Source: Stenotrophobium rhamnosiphilum (GTDB taxonomy: Bacteria; Pseudomonadota; Gammaproteobacteria; Nevskiales; Nevskiaceae). From it: a stretch of DNA of 64,000 nt. Below are positions 47,001-54,553 of the stretch, one piece after another. The number at the start of each line of letters is the position of its first letter. The stretch's first letter is position 1. The DNA is taken from contig NZ_QANS01000003.1 of NCBI RefSeq assembly GCF_003052265.1, positions 372,001 through 436,000 on the forward strand, written 5' to 3'. The notes beneath the pieces are model-generated. The model was not told the origin of the DNA and made no database searches. It was given only the letters and a program-made list of their open reading frames with translations. The translations under genes were made by a program, and so were the position numbers.

Positions 47001-47168
47001 CGAGTTCGCCCCAAAGTAAGCGGTGCTGACCGTAACCGTAGCGATTTCAGTTTTCGGATATTGCCGCACAGGTAACTGTGCGAGCGCGCGCAGGCCCAGC
47101 ACCAGAATCAGCAAGCTGATTACGGTGGCAAGGACCGGGTTGCGAATAAATATGTCAGTGAATTTCAT
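44094..47168 (-). CDS. HAE1-type RND multidrug efflux pump
   Basis: The product has 1024 residues with 12 membrane helices and two large periplasmic loops. The N-terminus MKFTDIFIRNPVLATVISLL, proton-relay helix 4 LALVLAIGLVVDDAIIIVENVDRHM with two adjacent Asp, and the GFQGGLTGALFSEFAFTLAGAVAVSA stretch mark the MdtB/MexW-like hydrophobe/amphiphile exporter group, distinct from CusA. It is the last gene of a four-gene operon, 8 bases after the adaptor. Substrates are likely amphiphilic drugs or toxic hydrophobic compounds. Confidence 0.92.
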   Translation of the reverse strand: MKFTDIFIRNPVLATVISLLILVLGLRALAQLPVRQYPKTEIATVTVSTAYFGANSDVLAGFITTPLEAAIAQAQGIDYMTSTSGSGVSAITANLRLNYDSNKALTEISTKVNSVLGQLPPQAQQPQLTVSTGESTASMYLGFYSETLPSNKITDYLIRVVQPKLQTVPGVQQAEILGSRQFALRAWMDPQKLAANGLTAQDIYTAMEANNFISAIGSTKGQMVKVDMTAETDLHTVDEFKNLVVKQKGDSVVRLQDVANVVLGAEDYDFNVSFDGKQSVFIGIRVAPDANLLTVTKDVRKIFPEITEQLPAGLTGKIAYDATGYINSAIDEVVKTLIEALIIVTVVIFLFLGSIRSVLIPVVAIPLSLIGGFFVMLVLGYSVNLLTLLALVLAIGLVVDDAIIIVENVDRHMKDGMSPFQASLQGARELAGPIIAISVVLIAVYVPIGFQGGLTGALFSEFAFTLAGAVAVSAVVALTLSPMMASRFLKHEKEESRLVKSIDRNFAWARNKYENGLRTVLKSWPAAVTFGLIVFVSVFVMIKHSNSELAPQEDQGFLITYGYAAPNATVQQMGLYAKQIYDVVDGLPERDKIFQLTGIQGPNTALTGVILKPWAERSRDATAIQNDIQGSVNKISGATIYASQPSPLPTGTGGTSTPLAFVIGTTDPFINLEEVSSRMLAKAQASGKFFFIDTDLKLNKPQVTVKVDRDKAATMGMSMRDVGSALGALLGGGYVNYFSISGRSYKVIPQIQQGSRLNAEQLNNYYIRAGNGAMVPASTVATLKTETIPTRISHFQQLNSSTFAGVPMGTMGDALTYMRQLAKENLPSGYSVDYAGQSRQYMQESSGFGLTFAFAVIIIFLTLAAQFESFRDPLIVMSSVVMAIFGAMIFIFLGVKNATLNIYTEVGLVTLMGLIAKHGILIVQFANDEQKAGHSKFEAILSAAGTRLRPILMTTASMVLGVVPLVIATGAGAAGRNHMGLVIATGLSIGTLFTLFVVPAMYLFMAADHSKKLPADQRLVQEHT

Positions 47169-47176
47169 GGCGTCTC

Positions 47177-48415
47177 TTATTCGTCAACCGTTGTGGGGTT
47201 GGCGTTATTGAGCGGCTGTACCTTGTTGTTGATCTCAACAGCAGTGCCGTTTTGAAGTTTGAGCTGACCGCTGGTCACGACGACATCGCCGACCTTGAGG
47301 CCTTTGAGAATTGCGACCTGATCGCCACGCGTTGGGCCAACAGAGACGAACACCTGCTTGGAGACCAACTGCTTGCCTTCTGGCTGCGGTGGACCACCCG
47401 CTGCATCAGGAGTCGGCGCAGTGCCTTCAGCTTTAGCCTTGGCGTCGTGTTCAGCTTTGTATTGCTCTGCGGTGGTGAGCACAAACACGGTTTCGCCGTA
47501 AGGATTAAACGTCACAGAGTTCAGCGGCACAGTGAGATATTTCGCGCCATTGCCTGCATCAATGTTGACGTTGGCATACATGCCGGGGAGCAGTTTGTGC
47601 TGCGGGTTCTTGATCGTTGCGCGGACCTGAACGTTGCGCGTGTCGGCATCAACCTTGGCATCAATCGCAGAAATCTCGCCTTCAAATTTCAGTCCAGGGA
47701 AGGTGTCGCTGCTGGCATCGACTTTCTGACCCGGTGCAATCTGGCTCAGCGATTGTTGAGGCACAAAGAAGTCCACAAAGATCGGATCCAGCGTTTGCAG
47801 CGTCACAATCTTGGTGCCCGGCTGCAGATACTGGCCCACATCAACATTGCGTACGCCGAGCGTGCCGGCGAATGGAGCGGTTATGTTTTTCTTGTTGAGC
47901 AGTGCTTGCTGTTCAGCCACTTGAGCTTTGGCGCTCTTGAGAATGGCTGCGGTGTTGTCGAGCTGCGCTTGACTAATCGCCTGCGCTTCAAGCAAAGCCT
48001 GATCGCGCGTGTAGTTGCCTTCTGCCAGATCCGCATTGGCTTTAAGCGAGTTCAAACGCGCGAGGTCATCGCCGGAGCGCAGCGACAGCAAAGGCTCACC
48101 TTGCTTGATGCTGCTGCCAGAGGTGAACGGAACGCTTTCGACAACGCCAGCAACTTCAGCGCTGATGTCTGCGCCGCGAACAGCGCGCAGCGTGCCGACT
48201 GCGTGCACCTGTGGCTGCCATTCCTGCTCAGCCGCCTGAGTCGTGGAGATGGTTTGCTTGGGCACGCCCATGGCTTTGAAGCCTTGAATCATCTTGTAGG
48301 TGTTGAATCCCCAGATGCCGCCAATGATGAGAATGAGCGCAAGGACAAGCAGCAACATCACTGCCCAAGGCTTCATGGAAGAACGCTTGTTATTGGAAGT
48401 AGTCATACGATTCAT
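47177..48415 (-). CDS. RND efflux periplasmic adaptor (MFP)
   Basis: The product has 412 residues: short basic N-terminus, one membrane anchor (about 17-40), then barrel-sandwich (QPQVHAVGTLRAVRGADISAE), alpha-hairpin, lipoyl-like and beta-barrel regions, typical of MexE/MdtA adaptors. The start is the ATG in the TGATG overlap with the OMF gene stop; a Met a few codons later is an alternative. It bridges the inner-membrane pump (next gene) and the outer-membrane channel (previous gene). Confidence 0.9.
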   Translation of the reverse strand: MNRMTTSNNKRSSMKPWAVMLLLVLALILIIGGIWGFNTYKMIQGFKAMGVPKQTISTTQAAEQEWQPQVHAVGTLRAVRGADISAEVAGVVESVPFTSGSSIKQGEPLLSLRSGDDLARLNSLKANADLAEGNYTRDQALLEAQAISQAQLDNTAAILKSAKAQVAEQQALLNKKNITAPFAGTLGVRNVDVGQYLQPGTKIVTLQTLDPIFVDFFVPQQSLSQIAPGQKVDASSDTFPGLKFEGEISAIDAKVDADTRNVQVRATIKNPQHKLLPGMYANVNIDAGNGAKYLTVPLNSVTFNPYGETVFVLTTAEQYKAEHDAKAKAEGTAPTPDAAGGPPQPEGKQLVSKQVFVSVGPTRGDQVAILKGLKVGDVVVTSGQLKLQNGTAVEINNKVQPLNNANPTTVDE

Positions 48416-49926
48416 CAATTGGCTTTTGCTGTGGTCGTGCTGCCATTGCTGGCAGAAGGTGTTGCGTTGTTACTGTTGTCGTCTTCAGAGCGATTCCACC
48501 AACCGCCGCCGAGCGCTTGAAACAGCGCAGCGGTGTCGGCGTAGCGAGCAGCTTGTGCTTGGGCTAGATCAATCACGGCTTGCTGATAGTTGCGTTCAGC
48601 GGTGAGCAGTGTTGGATAGCTGATTGAGCCGGCGCTGTATTGCTTGCCCGCAATCGCATGGCTGGCTTCGGCGGCTTGGAAAGCATCGCGCTGCGCTTTG
48701 AGTGTTTCGGCATCGGCAGACAATGCGGTCAGCGTGTCAGCAACATTCTGGAACGCGACGTTTACCGTTGCGCGATATTGCGCTACCGATTGCTCATAGC
48801 TGGCGACTGCTGCGCGACGACGATGCGTGAGTTCACCTGCACGGAAAATCGGTTGCGTGAGACCTGCGCCGAGACTCCAAATATTGCTGCCTGCCGTAAA
48901 CAGATTGCCGGTGTTCGGTGCAGCCTGACCGTAGCTGCCGCTGAGCGTGATCTGCGGCAGCATGTTGGCGGTTGCAATGCCGACGTCAGCGCTGGCCTGA
49001 TGCACCAACGCTTCTTGTGCGCGCACATCAGGACGTTGCTGCACGAGTTTCGACGGCAGACTCAGCGGCAGTGTTTCTGGCAGCGTCAGATCGGTGAGCT
49101 CAAATTGCGCATCGATCGTTTGGCTGGGCAATTGTCCGAGCAACACTGCGAGCAGATTGCGGTTTTGATCGAGCTGCTTGCGCAACGATGGCAGTGTCGC
49201 GAGCAACTGTGCGAGTTGCGTCTGTTGCGTCAGCACATCGGTTTTAGCAGCGCCGCCGAGTTCAAACTGACGCTTGAGCACGTCGAGTTGTTTGCTGCTC
49301 GACTCAACAATTTTCTCGGTTGCTGCAATCTGCGCGCGCAATGAAGCTTCGCGAATCGCGGTCGTCACGACATTGGAAGAGAGCGACAGATAGCTCGCCT
49401 CTAACTGAAAGCGCTGGTATTCGGTTTGCGCTTTGGCCGACTCAATCACGCGGCGCTGACCGCCGAATACATCGAGGTTGTAGGTGACGTTAACGCCAGC
49501 GTTGAGCACGTTGTAAATCGAGGTGCCGGGGCCCGGTACGTTGGCGACTTTCTGGCGAGACGCGCCGAGCTGCCCATCAACTGCAGGCAACAAACCACTG
49601 GCTGAAGCCAAAGCGTTTTCATGTGCCACGCGCAGTGTTGCTTGCGCGGCTTCGATATTCGGATTGGCTTTGAGTGCTTGTTCAACCAGCGCTTTTAGTT
49701 TGTCTGAGCCAAACAACGTCCACCACTGCGCAGGAATATCAGCGCCGTTCTGAAATGTTTGCGCTGCGCCGCCAACGGTATCGGTTGAGGCCGTTTTCTC
49801 AGGCAAAGCTTGCGCGGTGTAGCGGTCGCCAGCCGTGCTTTCTGGTGTTTTAAAATTTGGACCGACGGCGCAGCTGATCAAACTTAAGCTGAGTGCGGAG
49901 AGGCCGATGTGTTGAATGGCTTTCAT
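48415..49926 (-). CDS. NodT-family outer membrane efflux lipoprotein (OMF)
   Basis: The product has 503 residues with a lipoprotein signal ending at about Cys19 (LISCAVGPNFKTP), the diagnostic start of NodT/OprM-type channels. Two TolC-like repeats follow (for example ADVGIATANMLPQITLSGSYG and AERNYQQAVIDLAQAQAARY). The C-terminal tail is Ser/Thr/Asn-rich. The ATG shares four bases with the tetR stop. It completes the tripartite pump with the next two genes. Confidence 0.92.
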   Translation of the reverse strand: MKAIQHIGLSALSLSLISCAVGPNFKTPESTAGDRYTAQALPEKTASTDTVGGAAQTFQNGADIPAQWWTLFGSDKLKALVEQALKANPNIEAAQATLRVAHENALASASGLLPAVDGQLGASRQKVANVPGPGTSIYNVLNAGVNVTYNLDVFGGQRRVIESAKAQTEYQRFQLEASYLSLSSNVVTTAIREASLRAQIAATEKIVESSSKQLDVLKRQFELGGAAKTDVLTQQTQLAQLLATLPSLRKQLDQNRNLLAVLLGQLPSQTIDAQFELTDLTLPETLPLSLPSKLVQQRPDVRAQEALVHQASADVGIATANMLPQITLSGSYGQAAPNTGNLFTAGSNIWSLGAGLTQPIFRAGELTHRRRAAVASYEQSVAQYRATVNVAFQNVADTLTALSADAETLKAQRDAFQAAEASHAIAGKQYSAGSISYPTLLTAERNYQQAVIDLAQAQAARYADTAALFQALGGGWWNRSEDDNSNNATPSASNGSTTTAKAN

Positions 49927-50573
49927 GAGATTTTCTTCTCTGTACTTGAGATAACGTTGTTGACCGGCAGAATTCCGTCGATCAGCAGCTTGCAAACTTT
50001 TTCAGCGAATCCGCGCGCGGCGTCGGTGCCTTTGAACAGATCGAGGTCCTGCATGGCTTCGCGGCATAAGAAAAATGCGTTCTTCGATCCACACCAAGCT
50101 ACGGCGGCGGCGGCGGGATCAAAATCATTGCGGAACTCGCCGTTGCGCTGACCCTGCTCGAACAGCTCGATGACCAGTTGGAAATTGCGACGGAAAACCT
50201 GATGCGCGAGGCGACGGACGCTGTTTTCACAAGGCTCGCCCAACTCACGCAAGATCAGTCGGGTGCGTAATTCGTTGTCGATCATCGTTTTGATGTCGTA
50301 TTCGGTCAGGCGGTGCAGCTTTTCGACACAAGAGATGTCTTCTTTCAGTAGCGCCTCAGCCAATTCGGCGTGTTCGGCGCTGGCTTTCCGCATGACCTCC
50401 AAATAGAGGACTTCCTTCGAGGCATAGTGATGGAAGATATTGGCCTTGCAGACGCCGGCCAGATCGGCGATCGAGGCGACTGATACGCACTCATAGCCAT
50501 CGCGCGCGAACAATTCCGTAGCCGCCTCGAGGATCGAGAGCGCGCCAGTCGTTGTGGGTTTGGATTTGGTCAT
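49923..50573 (-). CDS. TetR-family repressor, first gene of the efflux operon
   Basis: The product has 216 residues. The N-terminal helix-turn-helix (about 10-57: AATELFARDGYECVSVASIADLAGVCKANIFHHYASKEVLY) is standard TetR; the ligand-binding C-terminal domain ends in a TetR_C-like fold with LHRLTEYDIKTMIDNELRTRLILREL. It is transcribed with the OMF-MFP-RND genes through overlapping codons, so it is autoregulated and its level rises with the pump, unlike the common divergent layout. The likely operator is the palindrome 40 bases upstream, which also faces the divergent MMPL gene. Confidence 0.9.
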   Translation of the reverse strand: MTKSKPTTTGALSILEAATELFARDGYECVSVASIADLAGVCKANIFHHYASKEVLYLEVMRKASAEHAELAEALLKEDISCVEKLHRLTEYDIKTMIDNELRTRLILRELGEPCENSVRRLAHQVFRRNFQLVIELFEQGQRNGEFRNDFDPAAAAVAWCGSKNAFFLCREAMQDLDLFKGTDAARGFAEKVCKLLIDGILPVNNVISSTEKKIS

Positions 50574-50614
50574 GAGTAGGTGGTGGGGGTTGAATTGGGC
50601 TTAAATAGAAATGA

Positions 50615-50634
50615 CTGACCGATTGGTCGGTTAG
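50615..50634. promoter_or_regulatory. TetR operator between the efflux operon and the MMPL gene
   Basis: CTGACCGATTGGTCGGTTAG is a near-perfect palindrome (CTGACCGA / TCGGTTAG, one mismatch, 4-base centre), a typical length and composition for TetR-family operators. It lies about 40 bases before tetR and 70 bases before the divergent MMPL gene, so it could control both. Binding is inference. Confidence 0.7.
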
Positions 50635-50704
50635 CATTCTAGACAAGTCCGATTGCGCGTGTAAACAAGATTTCCGACGATTTTGTGTAAAGAAGGGGAA
50701 ACAG

Positions 50705-53473
50705 ATGCGGGTTACGGCAAAAGATGTCCTGAGATGGATCGAGCCCCTGATCTATGGCCGCCATTCTCGCCGGGCCTGTGTTGCACTCTTATTAATAGTG
50801 ACGGCCGGGCTGCTCGGGCAGGCGGTGCAGATCCGCCCGGATGCCGATTTCGAGAAGACCATCCCGCTGGACCACCCCTATATGCAGGTGTTCCGCCAAT
50901 ATCAGGCCGAATTTGGCGGCGCCAACACGGTTTTGATCTCGTTGCAGCAGGACAAGGGCGACATCTATAACGAGCAATTCCTCACCGCCCTGAAGCAGGC
51001 GACGGAGGAAGTCACCTTTGTTCACGGCATCGACCGCGCGCATACCTCGTCCATCTTTACCCGCAATGTGCGTTTCATCGAAGTGGTCGACGGCGGCTTT
51101 GCGGCCGGTGATGTGGTGCCCGCCAATTACTCGCCGACGCCGGAGATGTTTGGGCTGGTCCGCAGCAATGTCGGCAAGGCGGGCCTGGTCGGCAATCTGG
51201 TCAGCCGCGATCAAAGTGGCGCGCTGATCGCCACCGAGGTGGTGGAGAACGATCCGCTCACCGGCAAGAAAACCGATCTGGTGCAAGTCGCACACGATCT
51301 TGAAGATCGAGTTCGCGGGCGTTACGCCAGCCAAACCAAATATCTCTATCGACTGAAAGCAGCTGCGCCGCCATTCGAAGCGAATGAAGTGGTGGCCGAG
51401 AGTTTCTCCGCGCCGGGTTGGCTGCATTCATTCAAACATTACGCAGCGAGCAAAACGCTGCCGGATGAAAGTCAGATTCAACGTGATTTCAGTGGGCGCG
51501 AGCTGAAGGTAGAACAGGTCAAGAATCCGGACTACAACCCGGCGATTGCTGTGCACATCATTGGCTTCACCAAAGTTATTGGCGATGTCAGCGATGCGTC
51601 GCTGCAAGTGATGATGTTCTTCGCGCTCACCGTGATCGGCACCATGTTGGCGCTGTGGTGGTATCTCGGTAGTTTGCGACTTGCACTGTTGCCGCTCGGT
51701 TGTTCACTCGTTGCTGTGATTTGGGAATTCGGTCTGCTGCATCTGTTCGGTTATGGCATCGATCCCTTCGCGATCATGGTGCCGTTTCTTGTGCTCGCAG
51801 TATCGACGTCACACGGTGTGCAGTATGTGAATACCTGGGCAGATCAAGTTATCGGCGGCCAAAATGGTTTCGATGCTTCACTCGCAACCTTTCGCAGATT
51901 ATTCATTCCCGGCAGCATTGCACTGCTGACGAATGTCGCAGGATTCCTGACGATTTCATTAGTGCCGATTGGCAGTATTCGCGATATGTCTGCTAACGCC
52001 TGCCTCGGCATGTTGGCCGTCATCGTCACCAATAAAATCATGATGCCGGTGTGGCTGTCATATCTCGGCGTGACCAACGTTGATGCCTTCCGCAGCAAGC
52101 GCATCGCACGTATTAATGCAGGCGATAAATATTGGCGCTTTCTCTCTGGCGTCACCGAAAAGCCCGTAGCAATTACATTGATCACCTTGTCGCTCATCGT
52201 GCTTTCCGTGTCTTGGTTTGTGCAAGATCGCCGCATCATCGGCGACGCACAACTTGGCGTGCCTGAGCTGCGTCCAGATTCGGTTTACAACAAAGACGTC
52301 GCCGATATCGCCAGCAACTACAGCATCGGCGCCGACATTCTGAAAATCATCGCGGAAGATGACGCGGGCAACTGCGTGCAGTACCGAACGCTAGAGCAGA
52401 TCGACCAATTCATCTGGCATATGCGCAACACCGAAGGCGTGACCTCAGCGCGCGGATTCACATCTGCAACGCGACAGGCTTACCAAGGCATGTCGGAGAT
52501 GAATCCCAAATTTGGCGTCGTGCCACGCAATAGCAATGTGTTGGTTTTGGTGAATCGCGGCATCGCCACCAACACCGGCCTACTCAATTTTGATTGCAGC
52601 GCGATGCCCTTGTTCTTCTTCACCGCCAATCACAAAGCGGGAACGATTGAGCATGTGATCGACACAGCCAAGCGCCTCAATCAAAGCAATGCAGAAGATT
52701 TCTACAAGACTTATCCAGATTCAAATCCGGCCTATTGCGCAGAGAAAAAGGCTTTGCGAGATGGGTTAGGTCAGCGTCATGTGCAGCAAGATCATCTCAC
52801 TGCAAAGCTACGCGCTGATGGTGTGAGCGAAGACGCGATCGCTGCAGATAAGCGCATCGTCGACGGCTTCGCTGCGATAGAAACAGATAAAGCCAAATTA
52901 GCGGACCAGACAAAAGCTTGTCCGGTGAACTTTGCTATCGGCACTGGCAACGTCGGCGTGATGGCTGCAACGAATGAAGTCGTCGAGAGCAAAGAGTTAC
53001 CCGTAATCCTTTGGGTCTACGCCGTCATCATCGTGCTGGTGCTCACGTCATACCGCTCATTCGCTGCGCTGCTAGTCATCTGCATTCCACTGTTCATGGT
53101 TTCGATCTTCGCCAATGCGTTGATGGCTGTGCTTGGTATTGGGCTCAAGGTGGCAACGTTGCCTGTAGTCGCCTTGGCGGTTGGCATTGGCGTGGATTAC
53201 GGCATCTATATTTATGACTTGCTGCAAGACAAAGTTCTGCGTGAAGGGAAACCTCTGCGTGAGGCTTACACGGAAACGCTGCGGCAAACGGGGAAGGCGG
53301 TGATCTTTACCGGCATTTGTCTTGCGGGCGGCGTATTTGCGTGGTTGTTCTCGGGGCTGCAATTCCAGAGGGATATGGGGTTGCTGTTGGTGTTTATGTT
53401 TACGGCCAACATGCTGGGAGCGGTGTTGCTTAGTCCGGCTTATTGTCGGTTTTTGTTGCGACGCAAAAGCTAA
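50705..53473 (+). CDS. MMPL/RND-superfamily exporter (COG1033)
   Basis: The product has 922 residues in the two-fold RND layout: one helix (about 25-45), a large periplasmic loop with RPDADFEKTIPLDHPYM, a bundle of helices (about 295-490), a second loop (about 510-760) and a second bundle (about 765-920) with DYGIYIYDLLQDK, the Asp-Tyr motif of MMPL helices. Such proteins export lipids, hopanoids or hydrophobic compounds, and often accompany steroid or hydrocarbon catabolism genes. No partner adaptor is adjacent, unlike true tripartite pumps. It diverges from tetR and probably shares its operator. Substrate unknown. Confidence 0.82.
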   Translation: MRVTAKDVLRWIEPLIYGRHSRRACVALLLIVTAGLLGQAVQIRPDADFEKTIPLDHPYMQVFRQYQAEFGGANTVLISLQQDKGDIYNEQFLTALKQATEEVTFVHGIDRAHTSSIFTRNVRFIEVVDGGFAAGDVVPANYSPTPEMFGLVRSNVGKAGLVGNLVSRDQSGALIATEVVENDPLTGKKTDLVQVAHDLEDRVRGRYASQTKYLYRLKAAAPPFEANEVVAESFSAPGWLHSFKHYAASKTLPDESQIQRDFSGRELKVEQVKNPDYNPAIAVHIIGFTKVIGDVSDASLQVMMFFALTVIGTMLALWWYLGSLRLALLPLGCSLVAVIWEFGLLHLFGYGIDPFAIMVPFLVLAVSTSHGVQYVNTWADQVIGGQNGFDASLATFRRLFIPGSIALLTNVAGFLTISLVPIGSIRDMSANACLGMLAVIVTNKIMMPVWLSYLGVTNVDAFRSKRIARINAGDKYWRFLSGVTEKPVAITLITLSLIVLSVSWFVQDRRIIGDAQLGVPELRPDSVYNKDVADIASNYSIGADILKIIAEDDAGNCVQYRTLEQIDQFIWHMRNTEGVTSARGFTSATRQAYQGMSEMNPKFGVVPRNSNVLVLVNRGIATNTGLLNFDCSAMPLFFFTANHKAGTIEHVIDTAKRLNQSNAEDFYKTYPDSNPAYCAEKKALRDGLGQRHVQQDHLTAKLRADGVSEDAIAADKRIVDGFAAIETDKAKLADQTKACPVNFAIGTGNVGVMAATNEVVESKELPVILWVYAVIIVLVLTSYRSFAALLVICIPLFMVSIFANALMAVLGIGLKVATLPVVALAVGIGVDYGIYIYDLLQDKVLREGKPLREAYTETLRQTGKAVIFTGICLAGGVFAWLFSGLQFQRDMGLLLVFMFTANMLGAVLLSPAYCRFLLRRKS

Positions 53474-53530
53474 TTCGCGAGGCGCGTAGGCCTGTTGTTC
53501 TTTGCTATGGCGTATTTCGCGCTGAGGCGC

Positions 53531-53830
53531 GAGTGACTTTTCTTTGCGTGCCCAAAGAAAAGTAACCAAAAGAAACGGCACCCTGCGACTACGCCGGAAC
53601 AAAAAGCGTTCCCCCGCGGCCACTCCGTGGCGTTCGCTAGGCAATGAGTGCCACTGGCACTCATTGAAATCCCTAGCTCACTCTCGCATTGATCGGGGTG
53701 CGTGACAGGCCATCCACGGCCTGGCACGCACGCTCGGCTCCTGCCTCGCCCGCGTCTTCGCGCGGCTATTAACCGATCAGTGCTGTGATGCTCGGCGTTG
53801 TCGAAGGGACCCCAGTAAAGCAAAGCCACT
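53531..53830 (+). repeat. Left arm of a long imperfect inverted repeat
   Basis: This arm is similar, reversed and complemented, to 53968-54213. Matching blocks include CGCGCGGCTATTA (53758-53770), GATGCTCGGCG (53787-53797), GTGCGTGACAGG (53698-53709), AAAGTAACCAAA and ACTTTTCTTTG. The arm is longer than its partner because of an extra segment around 53590-53690. It contains no gene. A dispersed element or the remnants of an IS-like sequence are possible readings. Confidence 0.75.
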
Positions 53831-53967
53831 TGTACATCGCATTAGCTAGCGAGCGAATGAGCCGTGATGCAGCGATTAATGTGATCAAAAGTGCCGTCAA
53901 CACTTTTACTCTACTCAAGAACAGCTCAGGCCATTGAGGAGGTTCTCTCCTCATTCACAGCAAGAGT

Positions 53968-54213
53968 CGCTTTGCTTTGGATGTCGGGCCCCTTCGGCAG
54001 CGCCGAGCATCGCAGGCTTGGCCGGTAATAGCCGCGCGAATAGCGCGGGCGAAGGCAGGATGCCGAAGCGTGCGTGTCTGGACAAGGATGTCCTGTCACG
54101 CACCCCGTCCAAGACGAGAAGCACAGGGAACTCCCACGTCTTTTTGTGGGAGCGCGTACGCAGGGTGTGTTTTCTTTGGTTACTTTCTTTGCACAAGCAA
54201 AGAAAGTGACTCG
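53968..54213 (-). repeat. Right arm of a long imperfect inverted repeat
   Basis: This is the partner of 53531-53830 in inverted orientation. Visible counterparts: GCCGAGCATCGCAGG, GTAATAGCCGCGCGAA, CCTGTCACGCACCCCG, GGTTACTTTCTTTG. The central spacer (53831-53967) is unrelated, about 137 bases, with no gene. Divergence between arms is considerable, so this is an old duplication rather than a fresh insertion. Confidence 0.75.
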
Positions 54214-54325
54214 CACGGCGTGCGAAACACGCCACCTCAAAGACCAACAGGCAGTGGCCAAGAAGCGCAAACAAACGGTGGGTTTCGCTTCGCTCTACCC
54301 ACCCTACGAACTGGCCCCTCACCCT

Positions 54326-54371
54326 CGGCAACTGCTCCTGCGTTGCTCTACTTCGGGCATCCATGCCCTCA
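54326..54371 (+). repeat. 46-bp direct repeat, copy 2
   Basis: This is identical over 46 bases to 43952-43997. It lies at the right end of the repeat-rich gap. The same-orientation pair bounds about 10.4 kb. Confidence 0.85.
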
Positions 54372-54553
54372 TCAATCTCTCTCTCCATAAAAAGCATGGG
54401 GAGAGGGAAGCCAAACTCGCCCCAAACGAGGGCAAAACCCCCAGAACTCCCACCCCGCACTAATCATTTTGGGGGATGCCCCAGCAAGGCCCGTGTGAAA
54501 ACCTCTCTGCATCATAAAAAGTCCGCGTTTTTGCGGGCGCGCAGGAGATTTTC

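Larger units (their letters stand above)
53474..54553. other. Noncoding, repeat-rich 1.1-kb gap
   Basis: There is no convincing gene in this gap between the MMPL and HsaA-like genes. It holds the two arms of a long imperfect inverted repeat, copy 2 of the 46-bp direct repeat, and a GGTGGGT-ACCCACC hairpin (54277-54303) followed by CTAC. Several short open frames in both strands translate to Arg/Ser/Trp-rich peptides typical of dispersed repeats and are not called. A ribosome site and start for the next gene lie at the right end. Confidence 0.75.

Noticed and set aside
47252-48520. A 422-codon plus-strand frame across the MFP gene
   Set aside because: It is antisense to a well-supported adaptor gene and shows no domain.
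53474-54553. Several short open frames in the repeat region, such as 53976-54390
   Set aside because: They translate to Arg/Ser/Trp-rich peptides, overlap the inverted-repeat arms and 46-bp repeat, and have no ribosome site.
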